From positions 41,229,570-41,293,569 of the forward strand of contig CM046294.1 in assembly GCA_025267735.1 (NCBI GenBank): DNA of 64,000 bases, in the 5' to 3' direction. Shown here one piece after another: positions 45,091 through 56,915 of this stretch; the first letter of the stretch is position 1, and every line of letters begins with the position of its first letter. A program made the position numbers and the translations under genes. This DNA is from Mactra quadrangularis (Eukaryota > Mollusca > Bivalvia > Venerida > Mactridae). The notes beneath the pieces were generated by a model that made no database searches, was not told where the DNA came from, and saw only the letters and a program-made list of their open reading frames with translations.

Positions 45091-46632
45091 TAGTAGTAAA
45101 ACAGCAGACATTTTTTCATGACCAAACTCGCAGTCAGTATGTTTGCCTACGAATCAACTTCAGTAGATCAGTAGACTTGTTGACTATCAAATGAGCTAAC
45201 CGGGCGGCTGTCGTTAGTTTGACAAATATATAGTCCTGCAGTAAAATGCCATATTTTAGGTGAACCGTGCACTTGAGTCCCCACAAAGTTTTTTTTGCAG
45301 TTTCTATATCTTTCATAGGTGCTGAATAAGAATCCGAGTGATGACACCCTGTCATCCTTTTTGAGCAATTTGCATAATATGCAAATTAAGTCCGCCATTA
45401 TAGAAATTTTGTTTTTCGCTAATAACTCAAGGGTCTATCTATCACATGGTACTAATATCAGTTTGATCAGATTATTTTAATATGCAAATTTATGCAAATC
45501 AGGTATTTTACGAAATACAATATTCGGTTTTTGCTGTACAAATGTACGTCTGTAGTTTTTACATTGTTATTTTGAGTAAAATATGTTTATGTTTTGCTAA
45601 TTTTGTATATATGAAATACAAATATATCCAATAATTACATTTAATCAGTTAATGATGCTCTAAAGATATGCAAAATATTCAAATTACGATAAAACTTGTA
45701 GGATTTTGCCTCAAACATTACATGATGTCATGTATATTTATGCCGTTGTCTAGCATTCTGTTGAGGTCTGGATAATTTTGATTCAGTTTTTTGGACAGAG
45801 CTGACTAAGAAATTTAGTTAGGACATCCTGTCAGCCATGAGCAATTAGTATAATATGCAAAATTAGTTCGCCATTACCGAAATTCCGTTTTTCGATAATA
45901 ACACAATAACACAAGAACTTACGCGATTCCGACTATTCAAAGGCTACCGATATGACTCAACCATGCCTACTGAAAGTATTTTAAAATCTGTATTACAAAC
46001 AGTAAAATATGTACTCGAGCATATATAACAAAACAAAATACCTCCAGACAAATTATCAAGATGTGTATATGCATATTCATTATACTGTTAAAATATTCAT
46101 TTCCTTATTTGAATGCACACTTTTTGTCCATATTTAGCATAAAATATTCAAACAGAAGTGTTAACTTTCCCCCAAAATATACAGCTAGTTGATTGTCAAA
46201 TTAGTGATAACCGTTGAAGGAAGTGTTTATCTGATCCAGACCCGGAACAGAATATTTAGTTAACACTTATCAAATTACATGTAGACATTTATTATTCGTA
46301 TTACTAAGACTATGTTTTAAGTATAGACTTCGTATATCATGCAAACCATTATCTCGTTTTACATATCGTGTTTTTAATAAAAATATTTTGGATTTTTAAT
46401 GGAACAAACAGGTAAATATTAAATTTGTATACATATTTCTTTTCTGTTTAATATTAATTTCGGGTATAAACTATTTATGGGCAAATAAGTAGTTGTATAA
46501 TTTCATTGATTTGAGTGCTTAATATCATACAACTGATAAAGACGTGGACAGGATTATTCAGAAAAGGTTCATATGAGAAATGATTATTGTTATGATAAAT
46601 AATACATTAGATTTAGTTTTAACGATGAACCA
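45091..46632. repeat. Region with ~485-bp direct repeat and octamer motifs
   Basis: 45320-45420 and 45810-45900 share ccctgtcat/tcctgtcag, gagcaatt, ataatatgcaaa and tccgccatta-type blocks. The first unit holds a palindrome of octamers, atttgcataatatgcaaat (45369-45387), and two further ATGCAAAT at 45482 and 45492. No coding sequence; minus-strand frames at 45134-45398 are not supported. Confidence 0.55.
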
Positions 46633-46906
46633 AACCTGTTTGCTAGTGTTAGGGCAATGTTATTGATGCATCGATGTATCGTGACATTAGCATGACGATA
46701 CAGTGTATCGGAATAGTACCACAACCTATCGATGCACATCATGATGCTAGTAACTTGTTATCATGCTACAATGAAGACTGAAGACTGATACACTTTTAGT
46801 GTCGCACGCCTACGTCATATTTTTAATGGAACTAGTATTTCTTAAGAAATGTGTTCTTATTAAGGACACATTAAACCTCAACTTATGACCTACTTGTGCA
46901 GTTAAT

Positions 46907-47475
46907 TAGGGCTGCCACGATACGCCAGAAGCTTATCGAGATATATTGCAATACGCTAGCATCGTTTTGCGATACGTACTACGATATATTGTGGGTTTTA
47001 AAATTCTTTAAACAGAAACATTGCAATTCTTACATGCAGCTACTGATATAATCTAGCCTGTATAAGCTTGTACGGTCATTTAGGACTGTGATATGTGTTA
47101 TGCATATAAATTAATGGTTCAATTGAAGGAAGAAATCACACCCTTAGCTGCAGAGTATCCTAGAAATTAGGCTCCTGGACGTCATGCTTGGTTCACAAAT
47201 TCATGTCCCGAAGTATTCGATTCTAGGACATGTGATGCAACAGTTCCGTTCAACAAATCTAAAGCGCGCAAATCGGTTAAATTCTTGTAACTTAAGCTTA
47301 AATCGAATGAACAATAGAAAAACGTTTGGTTACTTTCATTTTGCGGAGAGAAGACTTTGTCCAATGAAATTAAAAATATTGCAAAATACCGGTACGTTAA
47401 ATTCGTACCGCAGTACGTATTATCGCAGCTGTGTATTGCAGTATATCGGTATACCGGTATATCGTGACAGCCCTA
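46907..47475. mobile_element. hAT-like MITE with 8-bp target duplication
   Basis: The ends are TAGGGCTGCCACGATAC and, inverted, TAGGGCTGTCACGATAT, with a subterminal atat(a/c)tgcaatac also mirrored. The flanks are the 8-bp direct repeat CAGTTAAT (46899-46906 and 47476-47483). Copy A has a single CAGTTAAT at 18218-18225 and no insert. 8-bp duplications and TAGGG/CAGGG ends are typical of hAT elements. 569 bp, non-coding; the 179-codon frame starting at 47184 runs across the element boundary and is a chance frame. Confidence 0.92.
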
Positions 47476-47649
47476 CAGTTAATACAAGTGCAATTATATT
47501 ACCATTTCGGAAAGTAGTTCGTGTGATTTTGTCTATTTCCAACAATTTTGCATATAACATATACACTATTGTGATACATATCGTGATACAATGTTACTAT
47601 CGTGCTAAGTATCGTGATACAAACAAGCTGGCGATACCCAACTCTACTG

Positions 47650-47705
47650 TTGGCTCAGTAGCGCATCGTACTATGAACCCAGTTATCGTTAGTTCGAATC
47701 CCGGG
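47650..47705 (+). repeat. tRNA-like head in copy B
   Basis: ttggctcagtagcgcatcg (A box) and gttagttcgaatcccggg (B box). Same position in the composite as 18397-18442, better preserved here. Confidence 0.5.
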
Positions 47706-47734
47706 CTAGACCAACATGTATAACATGTTGTCTC

Positions 47735-47820
47735 GGGATGAGTTGTCTATGGGTTGAGTTGTCCCGACCCTAACGTTACGAAACGTTTCGGAACGTTCAA
47801 GGTAATTAAACACTCTGCAG
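47735..47820. mobile_element. Foldback right half (copy B)
   Basis: gatgagttgtctatgggttg, agttgtcccgaccctaacg, aacgtttcgg matches the right arm of 19117-19338; the left arm is absent. Confidence 0.65.
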
Positions 47821-47879
47821 GTAAAGATGCTAATCAGAAGCTACTATATTAATTAAATGTGCATTTGTATAATTCGTTC

Positions 47880-48150
47880 AGTAATTCTAGTCTAACGCGC
47901 CGAGATTTCAAATCTACTTTCAATAAGGGGCTATAGGTTCGAATCCCATCCGGGGCGGTTACACATTTCCTTAAAATTTCAACAAAATATCATTTTTCCT
48001 TAATAATTAAGGTATATGGAGAAGTGTCCGACCTAATGGAAGGGTAGATGAGTACTGGTTATAAAAAAGCGTCCAGAAAAACTAGGTTAGGTGTGTTAGC
48101 TACAAAATACTGCATTATAATAAACCTAATTCGGAACTTAGATTTGTGTG
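47880..48150 (+). repeat. tRNA-derived SINE, + strand (copy B)
   Basis: The B box is intact (ggttcgaatcc, 47936) but the A box is deleted. The body has ggtatatggagaagtgtccg and gatgagtactggttataaaa, then aactaggttaggtgtgttag: the tail missing from the copy A SINE. Confidence 0.75.
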
Positions 48151-48570
48151 ATTTTCTGTTCGTTCGCAGGCGAACAAAATATTTTGTTACACATAATTGC
48201 TGAAAAGCACAAATTACGATTTCAACCATATATGTATAGTCTTAGTGCATATATTTTTTGTGATTGTGAAAGTTTGTTTTGACCGTAGGAGAAAACCCTA
48301 ATATTTGAATTTTTGAAGACTTTTGAATTTATATAACATCAAAAACTGTATTATTAAGACGAGCGGTAAACTAGGTATATTGCAAAATATTTTGGGCAGA
48401 GGATTCAAAGTTAACAATTTCATTTTTGATATTTGTTATGCCGGCCTTACAAAAAAGTACAAATATCATCAAAAGTATTGAAAAATATGGGTATAAAAAA
48501 CATAGCTTTTCGTACTTTAATTGAAAACCAGTGGAAATTCTCTTCTTTAAAATGAACAGCGTTCTGCTAT
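48151..48570. other. Copy B segment, no gene
   Basis: From about 48270 this differs from copy A, which instead has 19660-21929. No coding sequence; the minus-strand 77-codon frame at 48371-48604 is AT-rich chance. Confidence 0.4.
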
Positions 48571-49399
48571 ATAAGATTGACTGGTACAAAAATCGACGAT
48601 ACATTTATAAGTGTTCGGTTGCAAACTAAAAATCATGTTACTTTATAACCGGAAAATATCCATTATTTTAAGTAGACCTACTTAAGTCTAAATTTCAATG
48701 TACTTGAAAACGACCTTGTGCATGTATCACCGTTCGCCGGTCACGTGACACGTGGTTGAAAGTCAAACAATCCCTTAATATAATGAGTATTAACTATAGT
48801 TGGGGTAAATAATAAGCCTGACCTCATGGGTACATCTTTACAAGAAATCGCCAACATTTCTTATAAATGTTAAAATGTTTATCTTTAAGGAAAGTTATTG
48901 TATTATCTTAAACATCAGCTGAGAGATCCGGATTCACATCATAAAAGCGTGTCTTGTAGCGCAATTTATATATTTGTTTATCTCGGTGTATGATAGATTT
49001 TTATTTCACGAGAGGACTAAGGATGCAATCTTTTTATGAGTGGCGTAGCCACGAGTGAAGATATGTTATCCTCAGGTTACGAGTGAAAAAAAATTATATA
49101 TTTTTTGCACTTAAATAAACATATTTTCTTTTTAATATAATTATGATTTTAACTGGCGTTATTTAATATTAAAGTCTGATTGCCTTCAAAACGGCACATC
49201 CATAGTGAAAATAAATTAAATTTCATTGTTTCAAAACCTTATAATATAAAATAAATATGTCGATGGCATAGAGCTAAAAAAAGTTCAAAGGTACTTATCG
49301 CCCTCTTGTATGATAATGTCTCTGGTTACCTTTGACCCAAAAACATACTCTGAACTAGCTCCCTTGTTTCTATAATACTTATATATTTCTCAATCATGT

Positions 49400-49672
49400 T
49401 TTGAAAGAAATAAAAATTAAATCAGCCCATATTTTGCAGCGCACCTAACCTAGCTTTCATGGACCCTTGTCTATAACCAGTACTCACCTACCTTTCAAGT
49501 CCGGAATTTTCTCCATATTATCTAATCAATGGAGGAAAATTGACATTATTGTCAAAAATTTTTATGGAAGGGTTTTACCTCCCGTGTAGGATTCCAACCA
49601 GTGCCCCCTTCGGTACACGAGATTCCAAATCTCGGCGCGCTACCAACTGTGCTATCGACCCGGGTTCGCATA
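49400..49672 (-). repeat. tRNA-derived SINE, minus strand (copy B)
   Basis: Counterpart of 22755-23012: tgcagcgcacctaacctagc, aaccagtactcacctacc, and the inverted head ctaccaactgtgctatcgac. The B box is mutated (ggttggaatcc on the minus strand). Confidence 0.78.
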
Positions 49673-49880
49673 TTTTGGCACAGCTGTCAAGGCCAAACAT
49701 TTGACCCACATTTTAACCAATACATTTGTTATGTTATACATTTTTGTCCAATGAAATACATTTTTGTGTAGAGAAATTAATAAAATATATGACATAATTG
49801 GTTATTTGTATTGAACAGGTGCGTAGCACGGACAGTAGTTGCTGACTATTAACTCTATGTATTATGAGTGACTCACTTTA

Positions 49881-51374
49881 GATAATCCCAGAAATTTAGT
49901 CCGACAAAGTTATCTCCCCTGACTACTCTTCAAATCCGCCATTAAGGTACTGAAGAAAAATCGATAGGAAATGCAGACGTAAAACTATTTTGTTGATAAT
50001 TATCACTAAGTGTCCCTTAATTGGACTCCTAGAGTTATACTGATGTATTTTACATATAAGATCATAAAGATCCGACAGACAGTGGATTAACTTATTACAT
50101 AATATTACATAATTGACAATCACAGAATATGACACCATATACATTGTAGTTAATTATATACAATGGTGTTACTTTAACTATGTAGTAATTGTAATAATGT
50201 CTTCCAAATTAGTTATGTAGGACTTGATTGTGACCTGTTTTCATATACGTTTAAAACTGTATATCTGTATGACAATATTTTCCGCCTGATCCCAAATACA
50301 TCAGGTGTCTTATTAAAATGAAAATAGATGACACTTAAACGCAAGTTTGACGATTTTTAATATCGAAGGAATTGTCTTAATAATTTTATTGACATAAGAC
50401 ATAACTACAGTTGAAATAGAACGTATAATAATATACAGATTAAAAAAAAAACTCAATCAGAATTAAATTTCAAAATGCTTAACATACTATGAGCAACTGT
50501 CAACTACATATACCTTGCGAAGAATTGTAAAAAGAGATATCTGGTTGAATTTCTTTATCCTATATCCTTTCAAAATTTGTGATTTTTCGACCACAGACAG
50601 CTTAAAATAGCTTCTCAATTTTAACTTATGATTTCATAAAAAATGGTTTTGTCGATGTTCCGGTTTAATTAAGTATAAAATGAATACATAGCTTTTTGAG
50701 CGATATATAGATATTTATCAAATTCGCTATTTGAGAGATCAGACAAATATCACGACTATATTTTTTTTGTTTCAGCTAATATTAAACCCTTTTAAAAAAT
50801 GATATTAAGTAAGTTTTTTTGTTTATCTGATGTTTTTTCACTGAAATCATGAAGTTCTGCCGAATATTAAGATTAGTTTTTTTCTATAATTGATAAGACC
50901 GTTACATACGCACTATTTTCATTTCCTTTAAATTTAAAAAAAAAAAAAAACTTTTAAAAGCAAATTGTTATAAGCAATGTTTTTAAATATGAACTTTTCT
51001 ATAAAATGTTGATAAACGTTTTGGATTAAAGTTTAATTGCTCCCAAGTACAGCATTTTGAAAAATAGGTTAAAACTGATTCTTACGCATTACACACACAA
51101 AAAAGTCCATTTTTCGACACTAGAAATTAACATAACTCTAAACCTCTTGTGATATTTGAACTTTTTTTGCTCACACCGGTAACATTAACTATTTATAATA
51201 CGAAAGTTTGTTTTCACCATTTCAGTTTTTATTTTTCAATTTATGCCGTAAAAAATGGGACAAATACTGTGCAACAGACCTTATCTATTTTAGCTGCAGA
51301 CGAAATCTTCAGTACTTTAATGGCGAACGGATCACGTGACCACAATATGGTCTAATTTTATTTCTGAGATTGTC
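49881..51374. mobile_element. 1.5-kb TA-target element, non-autonomous
   Basis: The ends GATAATCCCAGAAAT and, inverted, GACAATCTCAGAAAT are flanked by TA (49879-49880, 51375-51376). Copy A runs straight through the site (gtgactcactattctaattg). Internally AT-rich, including a poly(A) tract at 50937-50951; no transposase-sized frame. The superfamily is unknown beyond the TA target. Confidence 0.78.
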
Positions 51375-51705
51375 TATACTAATTGATTATACATGTGTCG
51401 TGGTACGCTGTTGGGGGTATGACTTAACATCAAATATGACTATTAATACTTCAAACAAACTGACCCCTTCATGGCGCCGAATATCTTTTAAAATATATAT
51501 TGTTTTTTAATGGTAAAAAGGTTATAAATACAACCATGACTTATATAGTTTTCATATACGCTATTATTATCACCCGTATTACGCTAGTGATCTTTGACAC
51601 ACCTTATCCACTGGTAATACCCATAATGTAGTTTAAACTTAATTGTAAAAAAGTATATTTTTGTAACAATATGTAAAGATGAATTCCTTCATGCGATTTA
51701 ATTCC

Positions 51706-51927
51706 AGCCCCTTGTTCTGTAACTACTGTAAGCTAACGCTACGTGTACGGGAGAACTCAACCCGAAGACAACTCAACCCGTACAATACTCAACTCAAATT
51801 TGGGACAACTCAGTCCGTTAGTAGAAGATGGAGTTGTCTCGGGTTGAGTTGTCTATGGGTTTAGTTGTTCTGACATTTCCGTTTCGGAACGTTTTGGAAC
51901 GTTCAAGGTAACTGAATAAGCTGCAGG
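51706..51927. mobile_element. Foldback element, complete copy (copy B)
   Basis: Left arm ccagccccttgttctgtaac, aagctaacgctacg, then four spaced caactcaac/gacaactca units. Right arm ggttgagttgtctatggg, aacgttttggaacgttcaag, ctgaataagctg. The arms are inverted copies. Same family as 19117-19338. Confidence 0.72.
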
Positions 51928-51930
51928 AAA

Positions 51931-54794
51931 ACCCCTGAATATTTTTTGTTTTGTGTTTTAGTTTGTTCAATTATACCATTGCATCCACAAAATCAGTACT
52001 AAGCCTTGACCATTTTTTGAAATAACGTTTGACAGTTGCCAGCCACTGGCAAAGTCGCCGCGATATGGCTGAAAAATTGTTCAAATGTAAGGTTCAAGCT
52101 TCGTGCATTTAGATATGTGTCATTTTATAAAATAATTATTCAAGCTTAAATGTATACAATGTTAGTAATATTATACATTAATTTAAAGACGATGAATATG
52201 AGTGATCATAAGTATTTTATACGGAAATACTTAAACTTATAGATGATTAAACCTTTCAGTTAACAATATATTAACCATATTAATAATATTAAGATATACA
52301 ATCCCTAAGTCCCAACTTTTCAGACCATTGAAATATTACTTCTAGGGCAATAATGTTTGATGTTTTGTATTGTATAAGATGTCCCTAAACTTTTCACCAG
52401 AAAAAAACTTAATAATTACTTAATAAGATTAAATAGAAAATCAATAGTTGTGGCATGCTTAAGAATATGCCCACTAACTGTTGAAAAAAGAAAATCTAGA
52501 CCAAGTGTTGAATCTGACATAGACATTTATTTCAGCATAAAATCAGTGCTAACATTATAGGATTGGTATCAATCAAACACATAATTATGTGTAAACAAGT
52601 AAATGCAATTTGCCAAATTTGTTTGGTTTTTTTTCCTAAAAAATTAAGGCCTTTGATGTCCTCGGCAAAGGTCAAATTAGCCTACAATGTTACCATCATT
52701 GCATTTTTAACACATCATAAAATTTTTAATAAGGAATCAATATTCACCAAACTTGCACAATCTTGTCTTACATAATTGGTAATACTTTAGAAGAAATATG
52801 AGCGACTTTTACTGCGTAATTTTTGAGAAACAGTTAATGAGGTTATCAATATTCTCGAAGAAGAGTTAATTTCAAGCACTGAAATAGCATGAAATATGTA
52901 TTTAGTAAATTTTAAAATTTAACAACATCAACAAAACTTCCACAATATGTTCCTACAATATAAACAATATCCGAAAAGATAATTCAACAATATTCAAAGC
53001 ATGCTAGGAAATATAGAAGATCCAAATTTTAGGCCGAAGCATAATTTCCGTGTCACCAAAAAATGAAAAAATGAATTTTATCTTCATTAGTGTCAAAGTA
53101 ATATCTCAAATGAATAGTGCTACTATAAAAAACTAATTTTAATATAATTTATACGTACTTACAGAAAAAAAATAAGTCAAATCATCAAAATAACTAAGTT
53201 GTGACTTGAAATATAGATATTTTTTTGCTAATTTTGTTATAAAAAATTCAATTATAGATAACTCCTGAAATGTCAGTACAATACATTTTCACTCACGGGA
53301 CCTTAAACAAGCTCGATCGAACGCAATTTCGAATGAACGTAACCTCGATCCGCCATCTTGTTTTCTTTTTATTTTATCCACATCGTGTTATTCACTTTCG
53401 CGGAGACGTCTCGCGTTGTTACTACATGTATATAAGATGTTATTTCACTGCGTCTCAACGCCGTGATATTGTGATGGGTACATTTTGGTAGCAATGGGCA
53501 AAAGTCACGTGACAAAATCCTTTCGACTTCTACTGCCGACATTTTATTGTGTTTTTTTAATGCAATCTTTGTACAGCCCATTTCCGTTAAAAGTACCATA
53601 GACAATTTAAGAAAAAGCATTTTTTTTCAAAACCATATAAACAGTAATTTTATCAACACACGAAATATCAGCGTTTTATTTTAACACATTTCCGCAAATC
53701 GTTTCAACACACTTGAAAAGCTCGCCAGTTTGTATTTGTTCGAATGGATTACGTTTTCCCGTGTCCGAGTAAATATTTTCACGTGTAAATGTCTTTTAAC
53801 GTTAAATTCCTAATCTGTCCTGAAATAAGATAATATTTGCTACAATACAATCTTACTTAAGTCAACGAAAAATGGTGAAGCCCTGAAATTTTGGCCACAT
53901 TATTTGTTGTCATCTCAGGAACTGCAATACATTTGAAAAAATACAATAAGTTTTAACCAATTCAGAGAACAATTACACCAACGAAGAGTAGAAGCTCTCG
54001 AAAAAAATTACACGAAGGCTATCCCGAGCCACCATACTCTTGATTGTTCAATATACGACCAACGCAAACAAAGGCGACAGGACACAATAAAAAAGTCATC
54101 TGCTAACAAAACATAGGCCAATTTAAGATGGAACAGATGGGCGTCAAAATAAAGTAATTAGGCCAAAAAAGTTCCCATGGGCGTCAAATAAATACCTTTA
54201 AACAATAAATCGTCCAAACTAAAGACGTATAAAATGATAACTTCATAAAATCTTAAACATTTTTAAGATATTTCATCGAAATTTTGCAATCTTTAGAAGA
54301 AGTTTAGTTTGCGTATATACACACTTTTTTGTGATTAGCCCCTGACTTTCGCAAAGATGTGTAATGAGTAAGTTTTTAAAACACACCTCAAAATAGACAC
54401 CCAAGTTTTGATTACAGTGTTCACTAGTTTGATTCAGAGATGTAATTTCAGTCACAGATATAGAAAACGTAAGCCCCAGTGCATCTAGAGTGATATTAGT
54501 GCATTCCATATTCGAATATGTATTCTGAAATTGTTCGCTAGAATAAAAGGAAACTCGCACAGAAAAATAACGTATTTATTCAGTCTGTATTCAAGGGTGA
54601 TGTGAAGTACCTACGGTAGTATTGCCTGGTCCTAAAGATTTCAGGCAAGAAGGATGATTAAACAATATGATATTTTTAGCGCTGCATTTACCCCAACCAA
54701 CTTTTTGAGTCGGTTTTTAAAGGTACCTTTCTGCAATTTTAACTTTACTGCAATCATTAAATCATATTTTTATCAACGTGCTTTAGTAAATTAC
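51931..54794. other. Long AT-rich intergenic region
   Basis: No gene supported. The interval 53270-53560 is CpG-richer than its surroundings (ctcgatcgaacgc, cgcggagacgtctcgcg) and contains ccgccatcttg, a YY1-like sequence, so it may be an unmethylated or promoter-like island; no exon was found beside it. Short frames here show no recognisable domain. Confidence 0.4.
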
Positions 54795-54934
54795 ACAGAT
54801 GACAGACTCAGTTTTTCCTTGTTTTAGTATATATTTATACTATAATAAGGAAAATTTATACTATAATAAGGAAAATTTATACTATAATAAGGAAAATTTA
54901 TACTGTAATAAGGAAAATTTAAGTCTGTCATCTG
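54795..54934. mobile_element. Small foldback with internal 21-bp tandem repeat
   Basis: The ends are ACAGATGACAGACT and its exact inverse AGTCTGTCATCTGT. Pairing continues through tttcctt and agtata. Inside, tttatactataataaggaaa repeats with a 21-bp period about four times (54830-54920). 140 bp in total, non-coding. Confidence 0.85.
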
Positions 54935-55847
54935 TAGTAAAATATTGTTTCGCTCTTTTATTCTAGTATACAATGCAAACAAATTTTAGGGAAACAAAGC
55001 ATATTTTTGTCAGTTTGTCAAGTACGAAAGCACTCAAGTGCTTCAAATCACTTTTCACATAATTTTAATTTCACACTCAGAAGAAACTCCACCTCACAAA
55101 CATACATTAAGCGACTTGTAATTTTGATATTTAAGCACTGTTGAGCAATTTTTTATATAAAGAACTAACAATGTTTATATAAATCAGTATAAGTAACTTC
55201 TGTTAACATGTTACAGCATATATATTTTTGTCCGTAAGTTATTGTTTACCACATCATCAAACTTCGTTCAGAATTTATGTCTCATTGTTGTGAGCAAAAT
55301 TCTTAGTTTCCTTTACATATAAACAGGATAACGTTTTAAACCAAGTTACATTATAATATTGAAAATCCTTAACAGTTAACATGACAATTCAACATAATGC
55401 TTTTTTGAGTTACCCTTAGATTATATTTAAGTGTTTTTTTGTTTGCCGTGACAATCACATTGCTGCATTTTGCAGCAATTTTTTGCTTCTTTAATCTTGT
55501 TTTAAGTTTGACTCATAGACGCATGTTATTTCACTGGTGCTTTTTTCTCATTGTATGTGTTCTTGATAAGTGTATTAAACATAAAATAATTATTTCATTA
55601 CCCAAAAATAATAACAACACATAAATGGTTTCTTTTTACCTTTACTTAATCATTGTAATATAGTATTATAGTTGAATGTTAAAGTTGGGTGTTCAAGGCC
55701 ACTACATGTTATACTAAACAGGGTATCCGTGTTTAGTTTTAAGGAAATCCCGTCGACCGAAGGTGGACATACATGTAGCACTAAAGTGAAAATAAGATTG
55801 ATGAAAGACGGGCAGTATTTAAACATATGAAATCGTTATAAGGTCAC
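54935..55847. other. Intergenic, nothing recognised
   Basis: AT-rich. The 61-codon frame at 55439-55624 has no recognisable domain. Confidence 0.4.
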
Positions 55848-56096
55848 TGTCACCGGAGCATCAAATCTCAAACCAACGCTTTCATCCTCGGGTACCCGAG
55901 ATCTGAAAGACACGCTAGCTGAGTACGACCTGGATACCATTTGTGACATACTACACAGCCAACTGAAGTCATAGCTTGGTTAAGTCACCGGAGCATCGAA
56001 CGTAGTGTGGACATCTCCCATTCCTGAGGATCCGAGGATATGCAAGGCGCACAGCTAGGCTTGACCAGGGTGCAGAGTGTGACCAGTAAAACCAGC
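55848..56096. repeat. Degenerate ~136-bp tandem pair, GC-richer
   Basis: gtcaccggagcatc occurs at 55849 and 55985. Each is followed at similar spacing by cctcggg/cctgagg-type and cgctagctgagtacgacc/acagctaggcttgacc blocks. The composition differs from the AT-rich surroundings. Origin unknown. Confidence 0.5.
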
Positions 56097-56860
56097 TTCT
56101 ATATTAAGTCGGTACAAAATCCAATAAATTTTTTGAGTAGATATTTCAAAGAAATGACCATGACGTGATTTTTACAGCATTTGACCCACGATGATCCCAT
56201 CGTTGAAGATTTATGGAAAGCGCCACTGAATATTCAATACCTAGTTTTATTAAAGTTGAATGGGAAATGCATTGAATGGCTAAAGCTGCTGTGTCCCCCT
56301 TTTTAACTATATTGATTTAAGCCGTAACTAGTAGCGTACGTGATGGGCAATTTAACCATATCTTTTAATTATCCCATTGACAACGTTTAGTACTATTATA
56401 ATGTATGTCTATCGAATAACATGAATTGTTAATTCCACAATGCACCTAAGTTTATGATTTAACAAACGAATATATTTCATTTTCTACAGCAACTTATAAA
56501 ATAAACAACGCCGAAAGATCACGGATATTAGCGGACATAGTCGACTACTTATCGAAAACGTCTTTTCAATCATTTCGTCGCAGTATACACAGTTAAGCCT
56601 GTGGACAATTTGTATAAATTATCAATGACACTGATAAAGTGCATGTGCCGATTTAATGTTCGCATTCCGGGTCAGAAATCACATTTAATTTTCTGTATGC
56701 CGGCCTGTTTTCCTTTCGCTATATGTCATTAAAGTTCGGTCATGATGAGGCAAAAATAACGATACCATTCTTATACACAGGTGGATCTAAGTATAATATT
56801 CATAATTGACGATTATTATTAATCTGTTTTTAATGCTTTCCAAAGTAGAATGTTAAATGT
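56097..56860. other. Intergenic, nothing recognised
   Basis: No coding potential or repeat boundary seen. Confidence 0.35.
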
Positions 56861-56915
56861 TCTCAGCGGCACGGTGGCTAGCATGTCTGACTTCAGAGCA
56901 GAGACTCTTTTCGAC
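56861..56915 (+). repeat. tRNA-like SINE head remnant
   Basis: cggcacggtggctagcatgt followed by ctgacttcagagcagagac resembles the A-box half of the SINE at 147 (tggcgtggtggttagcatgt). The B box and body are not recognisable. Confidence 0.45.

Larger units (their letters stand above)
46633..51930. repeat. Composite repeat, copy B
   Basis: Partner of 17959-24236 in the same orientation. It starts aacctgtttgctagtgttag and ends with a complete foldback at 51706-51927. It lacks the A-specific 651-bp MITE and the 19660-21929 segment, but carries a hAT-like MITE (46907-47475) and a 1494-bp TA-target element (49881-51374). Sequence between the landmarks is close to copy A. Confidence 0.8.

Noticed and set aside
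47184..47723. 179-codon protein-coding gene
   Set aside because: The frame crosses the right end of the hAT-like MITE and its target duplication and runs into a tRNA-like motif.
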